Positions 1-9,809 are shown, counted from the stretch's first letter. The stretch: 64,000 nt of DNA from Scortum barcoo (GCA_023238725.1 CM041550.1:3235544-3299543), one strand, 5' to 3'. Notes: generated from the sequence alone by a model not told the origin. Program-made: numbers and translations.

Positions 1-878
1 GTACCGCTGACGGCCGACATAAGATGCATCTCTGGGTCAGTTTTGGATGAATTCAAAGAGAGTGGCTGTGCTTTTTCTTCGCAACTGCGACAACCACGTG
101 TTTTGCATTTGCTGCAACTTTACTACAACGTCGCCAAGTGATGAACAAAATCACAGTTGAAATAATCAAACTGGTGGTCGCGTCATAAACCTTTACAATC
201 ATCCAGCAGAGTCTTGTTTTTCTGTGTTCAGAAACACTGAACACCCCTCCCTCTTCGCAGCCCTCTTTACTTATCTGGGGTTGACTGGTATCCATGGCAA
301 CACACGTATGAAAGACGAGGTTCGGCTGCAGACGTGATAAATCTTGACACTCTAACTATTTCTTCACAGGCTTGTTGTGAGTGCCAGAGAAGATGAATAA
401 AGCCATCAGGAGGCCGTGATGTGCAGCCTGATTTCCTGTCAGTCACCAGAGCGAACTGTGTTTTTTATTTTCCTCCCTCGCACGTCTGAGTCACTGAACC
501 CGTCAAACAAAAGACTTACCTGTTACCTCTCTGTGACTTCAACATTACAGCATTTTGTGTGATTCAGTTTCTTTAAAGTCAGTTTTTTATAAGTCAGCAT
601 GAACCTAAAATAAGAGAGCAACAAAAAGGAAAAATTGGACACGAGAATTAAAATCCAGGTAAGAAGAAAACCAAAGTTTTAAGTATTACTACTCAGGTTG
701 AGTTATACAATAAAATATTAATATGCCTCACTTATTGCACATTAGTCGACGGCTAAATCCTGCATTTAAATTTCATTATATGTCCATCTCCAGACAAAGA
801 GCCAGTGCAATTACAGTCAAATATTCTTTTGAAATGAGGGCGTTACACAACTGTTTGTGAAGGTAAGTTAGGTCAGGA

Positions 879-940
<62 letters not shown>

Positions 941-2105
941 TGATACTGTATGACAGAGAACATGCCATATCAGTTGTGACAGCTTGTCATTATGGCTCAG
1001 CCGCTCTGATACAGGACTCTGTCAGTGAGCAGTGAAAAAGCCAAACCAGCAACATCACAGTCAGTCATCAGATCCTGTCTCCTGTAATAATACATTCACT
1101 GCAGACCTGAGTGTATTCATGGGAGCACCTCATTTAAATCTCCATGGTCTTGACCCCTTTAATTAAGCACTTGGGGCTCCATTTTCATGCAGGTGCAGAG
1201 CAACACAAGAGCGAGAGGCCTCTCCAAAAATCACATAAGCCTCTTTCATGTTGTTGACATTTTCCTCTTCTGCTTCCCTATAAATCTTTAATCTAGCACA
1301 CTTTTAAATGCACATTAAAATACAATTTCATGCAATAAAAGCAAAGTCTGCGCTGGGTTAGATTAACGGAGGATTTTTAACTATAACGTCATCCTCAGTG
1401 TGTGTTCAGAGAGAGCTGAGAGCAGAAGAAATGCACCGACTCCGCGCTTCTTTGTTTAGTGAAATCATCACCAGCTCAGATTGCATCCGTAAAGAAAACA
1501 ACACATTTCTCCAGAAAATTAAAATCATATTTTTGGTCCTGTAAACAGGATTATTAAGGGGAGCTGCCATGCAGTTACGTAAATGGATTAAACAAGCTCT
1601 TCTCTGTATCTGCTGTATGGACATTATTGTGTGCATGTAAAGAACCCAAAAACAACCGAGTGCAACCTTTTAAACACTTAACCCGACTGCAAAGATATAC
1701 TTTTTGTGAGCATTATGATTTCAGAGACACTAATTTAGTTAAAAGGGGGCATTTTGTGCCCTTTTTTGTTTATGCAGAACACTGTATTTCCATATTTTAG
1801 GTCATTTAGTGCATAATAACATTTGGGAAGAGGATGATGCCTAACCCAAATCCACATACCAATAATACATTTCCCCTCATAACGATGCATAAAGGCTGCG
1901 TCGCACCCTCCTCAGATTGTACCATGGGGTGCCAAAATGAGACGATAATACTCATCTAAACTTGCATCTGAGGCTTGAGTATCGGTAACTTTTATTTTTC
2001 ATCGCAAAGTGAGAATCAAAATCACAAAGAGCAGCAAACAAACGGCAGCATTCGTTCCGCTGAGCAGAAACTCACACAGGTGTTTACTGTCGGACGACGA
2101 CTCAC
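1..2105. other. Intron 7 (part), downstream of the last visible exon
   Basis: AT-rich, no coding exon recognised. Contains the (AC)29 tract and a repeat-free block at 1087-1290 listed separately. I looked for the missing C2 continuation on the minus strand and did not see it, although an exon shorter than about 60 codons could escape reading by eye. Confidence 0.6.
881..938. repeat. (AC)29 microsatellite
   Basis: Uninterrupted AC dinucleotide run in intron 7; likely polymorphic and able to adopt Z-DNA. Confidence 0.98.
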
Positions 2106-2282
2106 CTGAAACTCGAAGGTCTCATCAAACAGCGGGTCGTCCTGGTTCTGAGCAGCTGTTCGTGTTCGCTGTTCGGCGCAGTCTGCCGGGACGCCATGCA
2201 GCTCCAGGACCACGTACGGGTCAATGACCTCTCCTTTAGCCCCTGAGCCCTGAGGCTTGGGCAGGTTGTGGGCGCTGATGAC
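2106..2282 (-). CDS. plcl1: plcl1-like coding exon 7: start of C2 domain (residues 784-842)
   Basis: A 177-bp, 59-codon phase-0 exon between CTTCTTCTGTGCAG and a GTGAGT donor. It begins VISAHNLPKPQGSGAKGEVI and continues DPYVVLELHGVPADCAEQRT to end PLFDETFEFQ. Human PLCL1/2 have nearly the same text at the start of their C2 domain (IISGQNFPKPKG, DPYV, EIHGIPADC). C2 domains pack on lipid; in PRIP the C2 region also has protein partners. The next expected segment (family NLPELAM...VVLDDDYIGDEF) was not found in 1-2105, so at least one more exon must lie beyond the window start. This is the last supported exon here. Confidence 0.92.
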
Positions 2283-2379
2283 CTGCACAGAAGAAGACGA
2301 AGCATTTCAGGTTAAATTAGTTGATATTTTAGTGAAATACTGCAGGGAAACTTTAGTTTAAATGAAATCACATGGACAC
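2283..2379 (-). other. Intron 6, 97 bp
   Basis: Short phase-0 intron with donor GTGTCC and acceptor TTCTGTGCAG, between the Y-box exon and the C2 exon. Confidence 0.9.
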
Positions 2380-3502
2380 CTTGATCCGTAGAGTCTGAGC
2401 CGGCACTCCGGGCACACAGCCCTGCGTATGGGCGCTGAAGTACGACACCTCGTCCCTCATCACGGCCGGTCGGAGAACGAAACCGCACCCTCCGTTCTGC
2501 GAGAAGCGACCTCTGTGGAGGTCCAGCATGGCGCCGGGGGTCTGCTGGTTCAAGGCCACAAGCTGGACCCCACCTTTCCAGTAACCTTGTGGATTGGGGT
2601 TACTGGAGTCCAGACGCACTGAGCTGGGTCGCACCCGGGTTAGGGTGCGCTTGGTAAACATTACAAGGTCCTCCGGGCTCTCTGTGGTCAGCCGCCCAGC
2701 CTCTCCTTCACCCAGCGAGCACAGAGTCCAGTAAGGCGGCTCGGGAGGCAGCGGTGTGCCCGGAGAGGAGGGGCTGCTGGGGGGGGACTGCTGCTGGGCC
2801 TGTTTGTGGCTCGCTCTCTGGGCGTAGAAGCTGCGGCTGCCCGTCCGAGCGATCGCCACCAGATCTGACAGCTCTTTGTGGAGGCGCAGCTTCCTCGGTT
2901 GGGAGGGCGGGGGCACCACCAGGACCACGCCAAGCTCTTCTTCACCGGGTATGGTCATCCGCCGACCTGCCAGAGGGCCCCCTCCTCCGATCTCCTCGTC
3001 CTCCTCAGAGATGTCCCCGTCAGAGCCTTCCTGCTCCAGAGGGAGCTTCTTCCCCACGATCAGGATGCGTCCTTTCAGCTGCTCGGGGGAGGGTAAGGTC
3101 GTGGCCCGGCCCCCTATGCTGACAGGTAGGGCCTCTGGAGTGTACAGACGGGAGCCAAACACTTTCTTCAGGTGCTGAGCCAAAGTGCGCTGCTGGGCCA
3201 GAGAGCAGCGCTGACACAGGTACAACAGGAGCAGGTACTGAGAGGTCAGGAAGGCGTACTTGTTGATCACCTCCAGGGCTGAGCGGATGGTGACGGGCGA
3301 GTGGTGGTGGTGATGGTGGTGGTGATGATGGTGGCGGGGGATGTCAGGCCCGTAGTCCACCCCAAGGAGAGGCTCCCCCTCCGGGCCGTCGGTCACTCCC
3401 AGCTCCACGCATCGACAGCCGGACTGCAGAGCCTTGATCAACCCTCCCAGGTCCGCTCTGCCGTGGACCTGATCATCCAGCAGGTAGGAGCGGTACGAGG
3501 TG
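2380..3502 (-). CDS. plcl1: plcl1-like coding exon 6: X box, X/Y linker, Y box (residues 409-783)
   Basis: A 1,123-bp exon between ATCTTCTTCCTCAG and a GTGTCC donor. It encodes the inactive TIM-barrel halves. The X-box signature SHNTY of PLCs reads SYRSY (residues 411-415), so the first catalytic His and adjacent Asn are lost. VELD is VELG (441-444), and the later glutamate ligand is Cys505. An 11-His run occupies residues 466-476. The linker carries an acidic DISEEDEE cluster, a GRRMT kinase-like site where PLCL1 has RRMS, and a Gln/Ser/Pro-rich stretch. The Y box runs from about YWTLCSLGEGEA to SYFSAHTQG and is well conserved (LDSSNPNPQGYWKGG, QNGGCGFVLRPAVMRDEVSY). The exon ends LRIK, just before C2. 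Plus-strand open frames here are shadows. Confidence 0.93.
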
Positions 3503-4430
3503 CTGAGGAAGAAGATCAAACACAAATCATGTCCTGCTTCTAAATGATCTTTTATAGTATCAATAACATTTAGTGACAGCTGGAAATATCTTCCTCGTGG
3601 TTTGACACATGCTTCCAGGCAGTAAGATTTAAAAAAGACATCAGATTATCTAATATATAATGTAACAGGAGCTCAATATGTCCGATTTTATGTGTAGATT
3701 TTTCTCAAGTGTTTGTTTTGATGGTGGCGTGCAGAGTTCAGTGAGTAAGCAGAACCATCTGGTAGGTTAGCAAGAAACGTTGAGTGAATTCATTCAGAGA
3801 TAATCACCCGCAGATGTGTGAGTGGACTTTTGACTGACATGTGGATTATTGGGTCATATGGATTGCTGTGTTTAATTATGGGTGAGCTGTCTAATTGACC
3901 CTTTGCAAAGAAAGTCAATCTTTCCCTTCAAGCATGCAGCATACACATGCAGTATACAACCACAGACTGACCCCAAAATTCACAATTTATTTAAAACAAT
4001 CATAATTTCATATTACATGTACATAGAAAAAAGCAGGTTCTTTTGTCTAAACAGGGGATTGTCGAGTCTTGTAACATATAATCCCGCCAAATAATGGATT
4101 TAGTTGATGATATGGCATCATTTGAAGTTTACACTGGACCAGACAAACACATCATTTAATCCATTCCCCAGACAGATGCTATCGCTCTTGTATTTTGTGA
4201 TTTGAAACCCTTCAAACTCTCGAGATGCAGAGTATGTCTGTTTTCACGGCCTCATGCAGAGAGACAATCTGAAGCATCTCAGGACGTGCCTGGTTACTGT
4301 TGCTAAGATAAGACTGGACAATTGCTGTTTGAGTGAAGAATCCGGACACAGTTTATTTTAAAGGACAGTGCTGTGAGATTAACTTGCCGTTTGTTTGCAT
4401 GCTATAATTTGAGAGAAAGGCCACACACAC
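3503..4430 (-). other. Intron 5, 928 bp
   Basis: Phase-2 intron splitting the X-box signature region (donor GTGTGTGTGG, acceptor TTCTTCCTCAG). AT-rich; no repeat, RNA gene or open frame that I can support. Confidence 0.9.
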
Positions 4431-4822
4431 CTGATGTAGTAGTGGGACAGAGGCATGTTCATGTCCTGACAGACTCCCAGCTGCTCCGGGTCGAGCAGCT
4501 GGCACTCCGGAGACTGCAGGTAGCGGGCAAACCCGTCCAGACCCAGCAGCCCCCTCTCCCTGCCCTGTGCCGACGGCTCGAAGCGCCTCAGGAGCTCCCA
4601 GCAGCCCTCTGTGGTCGCCAGAGACAGACCCTGCTCCGTCTCCAGGAAGAGGCGGAGGTCCTGAGGGTCCAGACACTCGCGGTCCTTGGAGAGCTGCACC
4701 AATAAGAAGTAGACGTCGGGCCGGGTGCAGAGCTCGCAGTACGCCTCCTGGAACTCCTCCCGCGTCACATGAGAGGTCAGCTTCTCTTTGCTGCGCTGGA
4801 TCTCCTTAAAACGCAGACGGAC
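4431..4822 (-). CDS. plcl1: plcl1-like coding exon 5: EF-hand region and start of X box (residues 279-409)
   Basis: A 392-bp exon. The acceptor CTCTCTTCAG precedes VRLRFKEIQRSKEKLTSHVT. It ends PLSHYYI plus two bases of a Ser codon before the GTGTGTGTGG donor (phase 2). It carries the rest of the helical EF-hand region: EEFQEAYCELCTRPDVYFLL, then LFLETEQG and DGFARYL, all landmarks of PLCL and PLC-delta proteins. CQDMNMPLSHYYI opens the catalytic-type X barrel half. Sequence is close to human PLCL1 through the CELCTRP block and diverges after it. The donor runs into a short GT stretch, so length polymorphism near the splice site is possible. Splice phase matches exon 6 exactly. Confidence 0.92.
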
Positions 4823-6280
4823 CTGAAGAGAGAGACATTGGATGAAGGGTCAGGTAATAAGTTAGCTAAACAGTACGACTCATTCATTTATTGAAGCTGG
4901 CAAATTTGATTAAACTTTAGTTATCTTGATGCAATAAGGATATTAACAGTGACCCACATTAAACAACACAATGTGTTAATCATCTCTCTGTCATCTCTTC
5001 CTCTCATCTTGTTTTTTTTTTTACTCCTTCCTCGTCTTTTCTTTATCATTTCATTTTTGTTCTGTGCTCTGCCTGAGATCAGACAGTCTGAACAAACACA
5101 CTCTCAAAAAACAGGAAACACAAAGAAGAAGGTAAGAGAAGTGACTGACCGGTGTGTAACTTCACATCAGAAACTAACAAAAGCAGAGAAGCAACACATC
5201 TCTTGTCATGAAGGATTAAATGTGAGATGCGTCTGCAAATACAGAAACAAACCGTCTGATGAGGAAACACAACACTCCTGCTGCGGCTGCACGGAGACAC
5301 TCATGATTAGATTGATTACAGCGCATGATGGTCGGATGATGTGTTGGTGAATAGCTAAACTCTGCTGATGCAAGACAGCTGGGCTGCTTTAAGTGTTTTA
5401 AACATTTAGCCGGGCACACTTTGTTGAATCAGGCAAAATGACAAAACTCCAAACTCCTGTTATTGCTTTCTGTGTGGCAGCTGCTCCTCTGCACTCACTT
5501 TTTCATTTATGCTGTAGTGGAGGATCCACTTTAGATCCTTTACTTAAGTAAAAGTATAAATACCACACTGTAAAAATACTGCAAGAAAAACACCTGAATC
5601 AACAATAATAATGCCCCCTGTGTCTGTTGTCCTGTTGTCTGTTCTCTCATTAGATGATTCTTCCTCCTCATTAATGTAAAAGCAGGATTTTACTGTTGGA
5701 GTTGGTTGAGGTGGATCATTTTCAACTAGTTTGTATTTTGGGACTGCAGCTAATGATTCTTTTCATTCTGGATCAATCTGCTGATTCTTTTCTCCATTTA
5801 TTGATTAGTTCTTTGGTGTGAACAGAACAGAAAACCTCCTGAGAAAAACGTCTGCCTCTTCTGCTGCTAAATGCTCCACCATGTTAACCAGATAACTTTG
5901 TATGTTAGCTGCAGAGGTCACTTGCAAAAGGTTTTTAGAGGGTTTTTAATGAAAACAACAGGAGAGAGCAGTAAAAGTGAACTAAGGTGGTAAAAGGTAT
6001 ACTAAACTAAATATTAAAATAGTGAGCTGAAACTCATCATAAAGCTCCACAGATTCAAAGGAACAGACCCTCTTCACATACAAGTAGTGAAATGATCAGT
6101 GGTTACAGCGATTTACAAATAAAATTCACTCTGCATAAAAAGATATTTATACAACAGGGGGTGTTCAACTTCATATCAAACACTGTAAAAGTATTTTCCA
6201 GTCTTGCATGAAGCATCCTCATGATATTTAGATGACTTTGTACTAATTCAGAGGACCTCCTGACCCCCCTCCCACCTCAC
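4823..6280 (-). other. Intron 4, 1,458 bp
   Basis: Phase-0 intron (donor GTGAGGTGGG, acceptor CTCTCTTCAG). Part of it (about 5513-5920) is a dispersed fish repeat listed separately. The 133-codon plus frame at 4949-5350 is T/C-rich at its start and matches no protein I know. Confidence 0.9.
5513..5920 (-). repeat. Dispersed teleost repeat with ACTTAAGTAAAAGTA core
   Basis: Starts near GTAGTGGAGGATCC, then TTTACTTAAGTAAAAGTATA and TACCACACTGTAAAAATACT, then a stretch with TTGGTTGAGGTGGA. From memory this order is typical of a very abundant fish repeat, non-coding and probably MITE-like. A second copy in the opposite sense is at 8598-8850. Confidence 0.6.
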
Positions 6281-6574
6281 CTTGGCCTCCTTGATGCCGG
6301 GACACAGTTTACAGATGGTGCTGACTGCCACGTCCTCCGACACGATGCCGTAGCCGTCTTCATCCACCTGAGCAAACTCGGCAGCCAGCCACTCGCTCCT
6401 CATCTTACTTCCCAGGCTGCCCTCCACGGCCACGCCTCCTCCTTCGCCCAGCACACCTCCTCCTCCAACACCTCCCCCGGCGCCCCCGACGACAGAGGGG
6501 TGGGCCAACAGGTAGCGAAGGCCCGTCACCCAGATGTTGGCCACGTCTGCCGACAACGCAACCAAGTCCAGAGA
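6281..6574 (-). CDS. plcl1: plcl1-like coding exon 4: end of PH, Gly-rich insert, first EF hand (residues 181-278)
   Basis: A 294-bp phase-0 exon between CCTCCCCGCAG and a GTGAGG donor. It begins SLDLVALSADVANIWVTGLR, which closes the PH domain as in PLCL1/2. Residues 206-236 are a low-complexity glycine/valine insert where human PLCL1 has an unrelated polar linker. An EF-hand-like loop follows (DEDGYGIVSEDV, residues 251-262). It keeps Asp at positions 1 and 3 and Gly at 6 but has Tyr at 5 and Val at 12, so calcium binding is unlikely. The exon ends GIKEAK, equivalent to the family TLKEAK, and joins VRLRFKEIQ of the next exon in frame. Confidence 0.9.
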
Positions 6575-6671
6575 CTGCGGGGAGGGAGAGATGATACAGA
6601 TTACTGTGTGGATGGAGGGAACACCTGCAGGTTGTACGTCTATTTTTCTCTGCAGATCTTTAATGTTCTAC
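6575..6671 (-). other. Intron 3, 97 bp
   Basis: Phase-0 intron, donor GTAGAACATT, acceptor CTCCCCGCAG. Confidence 0.9.
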
Positions 6672-6962
6672 CTGGTAGTCGTCTCCATGTATGATGGAGA
6701 AGGCCGCCTCCTCAGCCAGGTGTTCAGAGAGAGGACCGTTGTGGAGGAGGAACGTCTCGGTGCTCTTCCCGGTGCGAACCTCTCGGATGCTGGAGACGTC
6801 CAGCCGAGCCCGTTCGCCGTCCTTCTTCGACGGCTCCCAGCGCAGACAGCTGAGGTCCGTGTCCAGAGTGTAGAAACGGCAGTAAACTCTGGAGTTGGGC
6901 CGGATCTTCTTCAGTTCGCAGCCGCCCTGCATGAATGCCAAGCAGTCTGCTGCACTGCTCAC
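6672..6962 (-). CDS. plcl1: plcl1-like coding exon 3: PH domain (residues 84-180)
   Basis: A 291-bp exon, phase 0 both ends, between TCTGTCCCAG and a GTAGAA donor. It starts VSSAADCLAFMQGGCELKK and holds most of the pleckstrin-homology domain: the basic KKIRPNSRVYCRF strand, TLDTDLSCLRWEPSKKD, and the IREVRTGKSTETF strand. In PRIP proteins this domain binds Ins(1,4,5)P3 and PtdIns(4,5)P2 and gives membrane recruitment. The basic residues in the first strands and the central W are kept, so ligand binding looks plausible (inference). It is the best conserved part of the gene in the window and the strongest argument for PLCL1 over PLCL2. The loop LLHNGPLSEHLAEEA differs more from mammals. Confidence 0.93.
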
Positions 6963-7039
6963 CTGGGACAGAAAACCAACACCTTCATGATCTGTTTCAA
7001 CTTAAAAAAGCACAACAATGACTATTTTTTTTAATCTAC
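6963..7039 (-). other. Intron 2, 77 bp
   Basis: Phase-0 minimal intron, donor GTAGATTAAA, acceptor TCTGTCCCAG. Confidence 0.92.
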
Positions 7040-7114
7040 CTTCTTCTCAGAGGGCATGCTACTGAAGGACACAGTCTTCTTCCTCCCTCCGCCCACCTTC
7101 TGCACCGAGGGATC
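7040..7114 (-). CDS. plcl1: plcl1-like coding exon 2: PP1-docking segment (residues 59-83)
   Basis: A 75-bp, 25-codon exon between TTTTCCCAG and a GTAGAT donor. It encodes DPSVQKVGGG followed by RKKTVSFSSMPSEKK. In mammalian PRIP-1 the same segment carries the protein phosphatase 1 docking motif of RVxF type (here KTVSF, residues 71-75) and the PKA-phosphorylated threonine (Thr94 there, Thr72 here) that controls PP1 release. Both are present here, so PP1 scaffolding is probably retained. The exon is in phase 0 on both sides. In human PLCL1 this segment opens the very large second exon; here it is a separate small exon. Too short to appear as a long open frame, but its splice sites and near-identity to the family make it secure. 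Confidence 0.92.
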
Positions 7115-7739
7115 CTGGGAAAAGACAAAGACAGATGGCGAGGAGGTCAAAAAGTGTTTCTACAACAGTAAGGCAGTAAAACGTGAAGAACTGTTTAAAA
7201 CATTTAACACCCCCTGGGTCTCTATAGGTCATTTATTAAAAGATAGTCTCTTATTATGCTATTCAAAGTCTCTGTAGAAAGGCAGAAACACACTGCATCG
7301 CTGTTTTTTGGTATTTTTTAATCTCATTTATTTTATGTATATCTACTTGTTTTATAGGTGAGAAATTCACCTTCATGGTGTGACAAGAAACCATCATAAC
7401 TGTTGGAACGGACAAAGATTTATGTTTTTGCTCGTCAGGGCCCAAATTCATTGAAAACCTCCAAAGCGTTCACAAAATCACTCATATTGCGGTTTTGTGA
7501 CGCTGTTTTAATTGGATGATTCGATGTGTAGTTAAAATATTTACTGACAATAGTAATACTAGAATAAATACATTCACTTTTATTTTATTTATTCATTCAT
7601 TTATTTTCTAATCGACCTTTTCAGGCGCCTACAATTGTTGGCCGGAGTTTCTGGTGTCAGACTTTAAGTTTTAGGGTCATATATCGATCCAACAACCTCC
7701 ATCATAAAGCTGTTTGCATAGAAGACCTGCACTGGTGTT

Positions 7740-8060
7740 TTTCTGCACAGGATGCACCTTTCTATCTGTGCACACACATTCACCTGTTTTGCAGCCCTGC
7801 TCAGATCTCTGCTTCCCGCCTCTGGCTATCTGCAGCTAGTGACAGATTGATTGGCAGCTTCATCTCTGCTTGGTGAGCAAATGTCAATGTTAAGTTAAGT
7901 TTCATTAGCGCTGCAGCATGGGATTTTTACTGAAGGCCCCCAATAATAGCTCCTCGCTGATTTGTAATGAGCTGCGATGGTCTCAGCTGAAATGACAGCG
8001 GTAATTACACGTGGCGCCGACGAGTGCAGAGAGTCGGCCACGTCTCCTGTGGACGCTCCT
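7740..8060. promoter_or_regulatory. Candidate conserved non-coding element
   Basis: Repeat-free stretch with dense transcription-factor-like words: TGATTGATTGGCAG, CATTAGCG, TTTGTAATGAGC, GCGGTAATTACACG. The mix of homeodomain-type TAAT sites in otherwise unique sequence is typical of vertebrate developmental enhancers. This is inference only; conservation could not be checked. Confidence 0.35.
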
Positions 8061-8597
8061 TTCCCCCGCTGCCTCCATCAGCCAGCTCTGTTTGGTTTGT
8101 ACAGATACACTGCGCTGATAACGGTAAAGGCTGTTTCACTTCAGGATCTGAAATGGCTTCACAGTAAGGTGGCCTTGAACGTGGCAGAAAAAAACCACAT
8201 AGGATAAAGTGGAGGTGATAAAAAAAAAAAAAGAAAAACACACCTACAGTACAAAACACAGCAACCAAGCAGCCACAGAAACACACTCATATGTGGTGAG
8301 CGCTGGAATAAAAGAGGAAGTTGTCTTTATTTGATCACCTGTTTTTACGATTCAGCCCTTTAAACTGCTGCTTCAAGGTGAAATAATGATAATTTAAAAT
8401 CAAGCACTTCAGAGGTAACCCTTCCCTTTTATGCAAAATGAGAACATTTCACAAAGGAGACAATATACAAACATAATCCTGAAGCATCGTCGCTACACTA
8501 GGTAAGGAAATATCTCACGTTTTATGGTGTAAAGCTTGTGCATGGACAAAGATTTGTTCCTAAAAGTCATTCGCAGATAAAGAAATGCAGAAAGCAG

Positions 8598-8850
8598 GTG
8601 CATTTAAGTACTGTACTTACTTTACTTGAGTATTTCCATTTCCACCCCACTATTCCTGAGTTTCAACACACTCAGAGCCTGTGTATTAATACTGTTATTA
8701 ACTGTCTGTGTATTAATACTGTTATTAACTGTCTGTGTATTAATACTTTTACTTCTTGTCCTTCAAGTGCATTTCATTGATAATAATTATATACTTTGGT
8801 ATCAGTACTTTTGTTTGAGTAAATTACTTTTTCTTCTTTCACCACTGAAG
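8598..8850 (+). repeat. Second copy of the ACTTAAGTAAAAGTA-type fish repeat
   Basis: Begins GTACTTACTTTACTTGAGTA and ends TTTGTTTGAGTAAATTAC followed by CTTTCACCACTG, the reverse of the arrangement at 5513. Its middle is interrupted by a 27-bp tandem repeat. Confidence 0.55.
8679..8751. repeat. 27-bp tandem repeat, about 2.7 copies
   Basis: The unit starts CTGTGTATTAATACTG; copies begin at 8679, 8706 and 8733. The first two are identical and the third diverges after 18 bases. Open frames here (80 and 93 codons) are products of the repeat. Confidence 0.95.
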
Positions 8851-8904
8851 AAATGTGCGAGTGTGTTATTTAAGATCATTATGTTGCTTATTGTATGTTT
8901 GGGA

Positions 8905-9135
8905 TGAATGTATTAGAGATTAGACAACAACTGTTTGTTGGTTAGTTGATCAATAATCAACACATCCTTCAGTCGATTACCAACTAATTTAGTTTGGTCA
9001 TTTTTCAGGAAAAAATTGTGAAAAAAGCCAAATATTATCTGGCTACAGCTTCTCAAATGAGATGATTTACCTAATTTCTTTTCTATTTTCTAACACTGCA
9101 AAGTGAATATCTTTGAGTTTCAGACTCTTAGTCAA
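8905..9135 (-). repeat. Copy of the AGGGCTGCAA...TTGCAGCTC repeat family, diverged
   Basis: In reverse sense it shows GGCTACAGCTTCTCAAATG and GAATATCTTTGAGTTTCAGA, words shared with 41950-42200 and with the fuller copy at 56651-56926. Ends are blurred. Confidence 0.5.
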
Positions 9136-9139
9136 CAAA

Positions 9140-9800
9140 ACATCTGATGATCTATTAAAACTACACAAAATGATCATACTGTCAACACCCATTACAGATG
9201 TAGATTTGTGTTTCACAGCTGGGGTCTCTACAAACGTAGAAATCATCTGTAACAATCCAAACATCTGGCGACATATAATAAGCAACACTCATAAAATAAA
9301 TAAAGTCATGAATGAACGTGTTAAAAACCGTGTTTAGTTTGTTTTTAAGCTGATAAACTGAGCTGAGAGTCTCCACAGGGACCCCAAACAGAAAATCTCA
9401 CATGAATCACTTCACATACTTTCTCCTCTGTTTCATTGTTCTCTCACGACTCTGTGGTTTCATAACCATCCACATCCTCTGAAGTATAAAGAGGATCTGC
9501 TCGGACTAAATCTCAACCAATCACAGACAGATTGAGCTGATATGTGATGAAAATGTGTGCAGATTTTTGAACATCTGTGTTTTTCAGCTTTGTGTCCTAA
9601 TACCCAGAACACAGTGCAGCATAGTAAAAACCTTTTTTTTTTTTTGAATTAAGGAAAAATAATCTTTAATCTCACATTGTACGTACGCACACTGACATAT
9701 ATTTCCTGCACACTCTGACAGGTTGTCATACTGTTCGCATTGAGTCTATGATAAAATAAAGTTGGCTATAAAATAGGTCAAACACAGTTTTGAATAATGA
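9140..9800. other. Intron sequence without recognised features
   Basis: AT-rich, includes a poly-T run at about 9632-9643. Short frames here resemble nothing known. Confidence 0.6.
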
Positions 9801-9809
9801 GTCTGTAAT

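Noticed and set aside
2754..3178. Plus-strand frames of 122 and 100 codons
   Set aside because: Antisense shadows of plcl1-like exon 6.
4949..5350. 133-codon plus frame with a hydrophobic start, signal-peptide-like
   Set aside because: Hydrophobic part comes from a T/C-rich patch; sits in an intron and matches no family.
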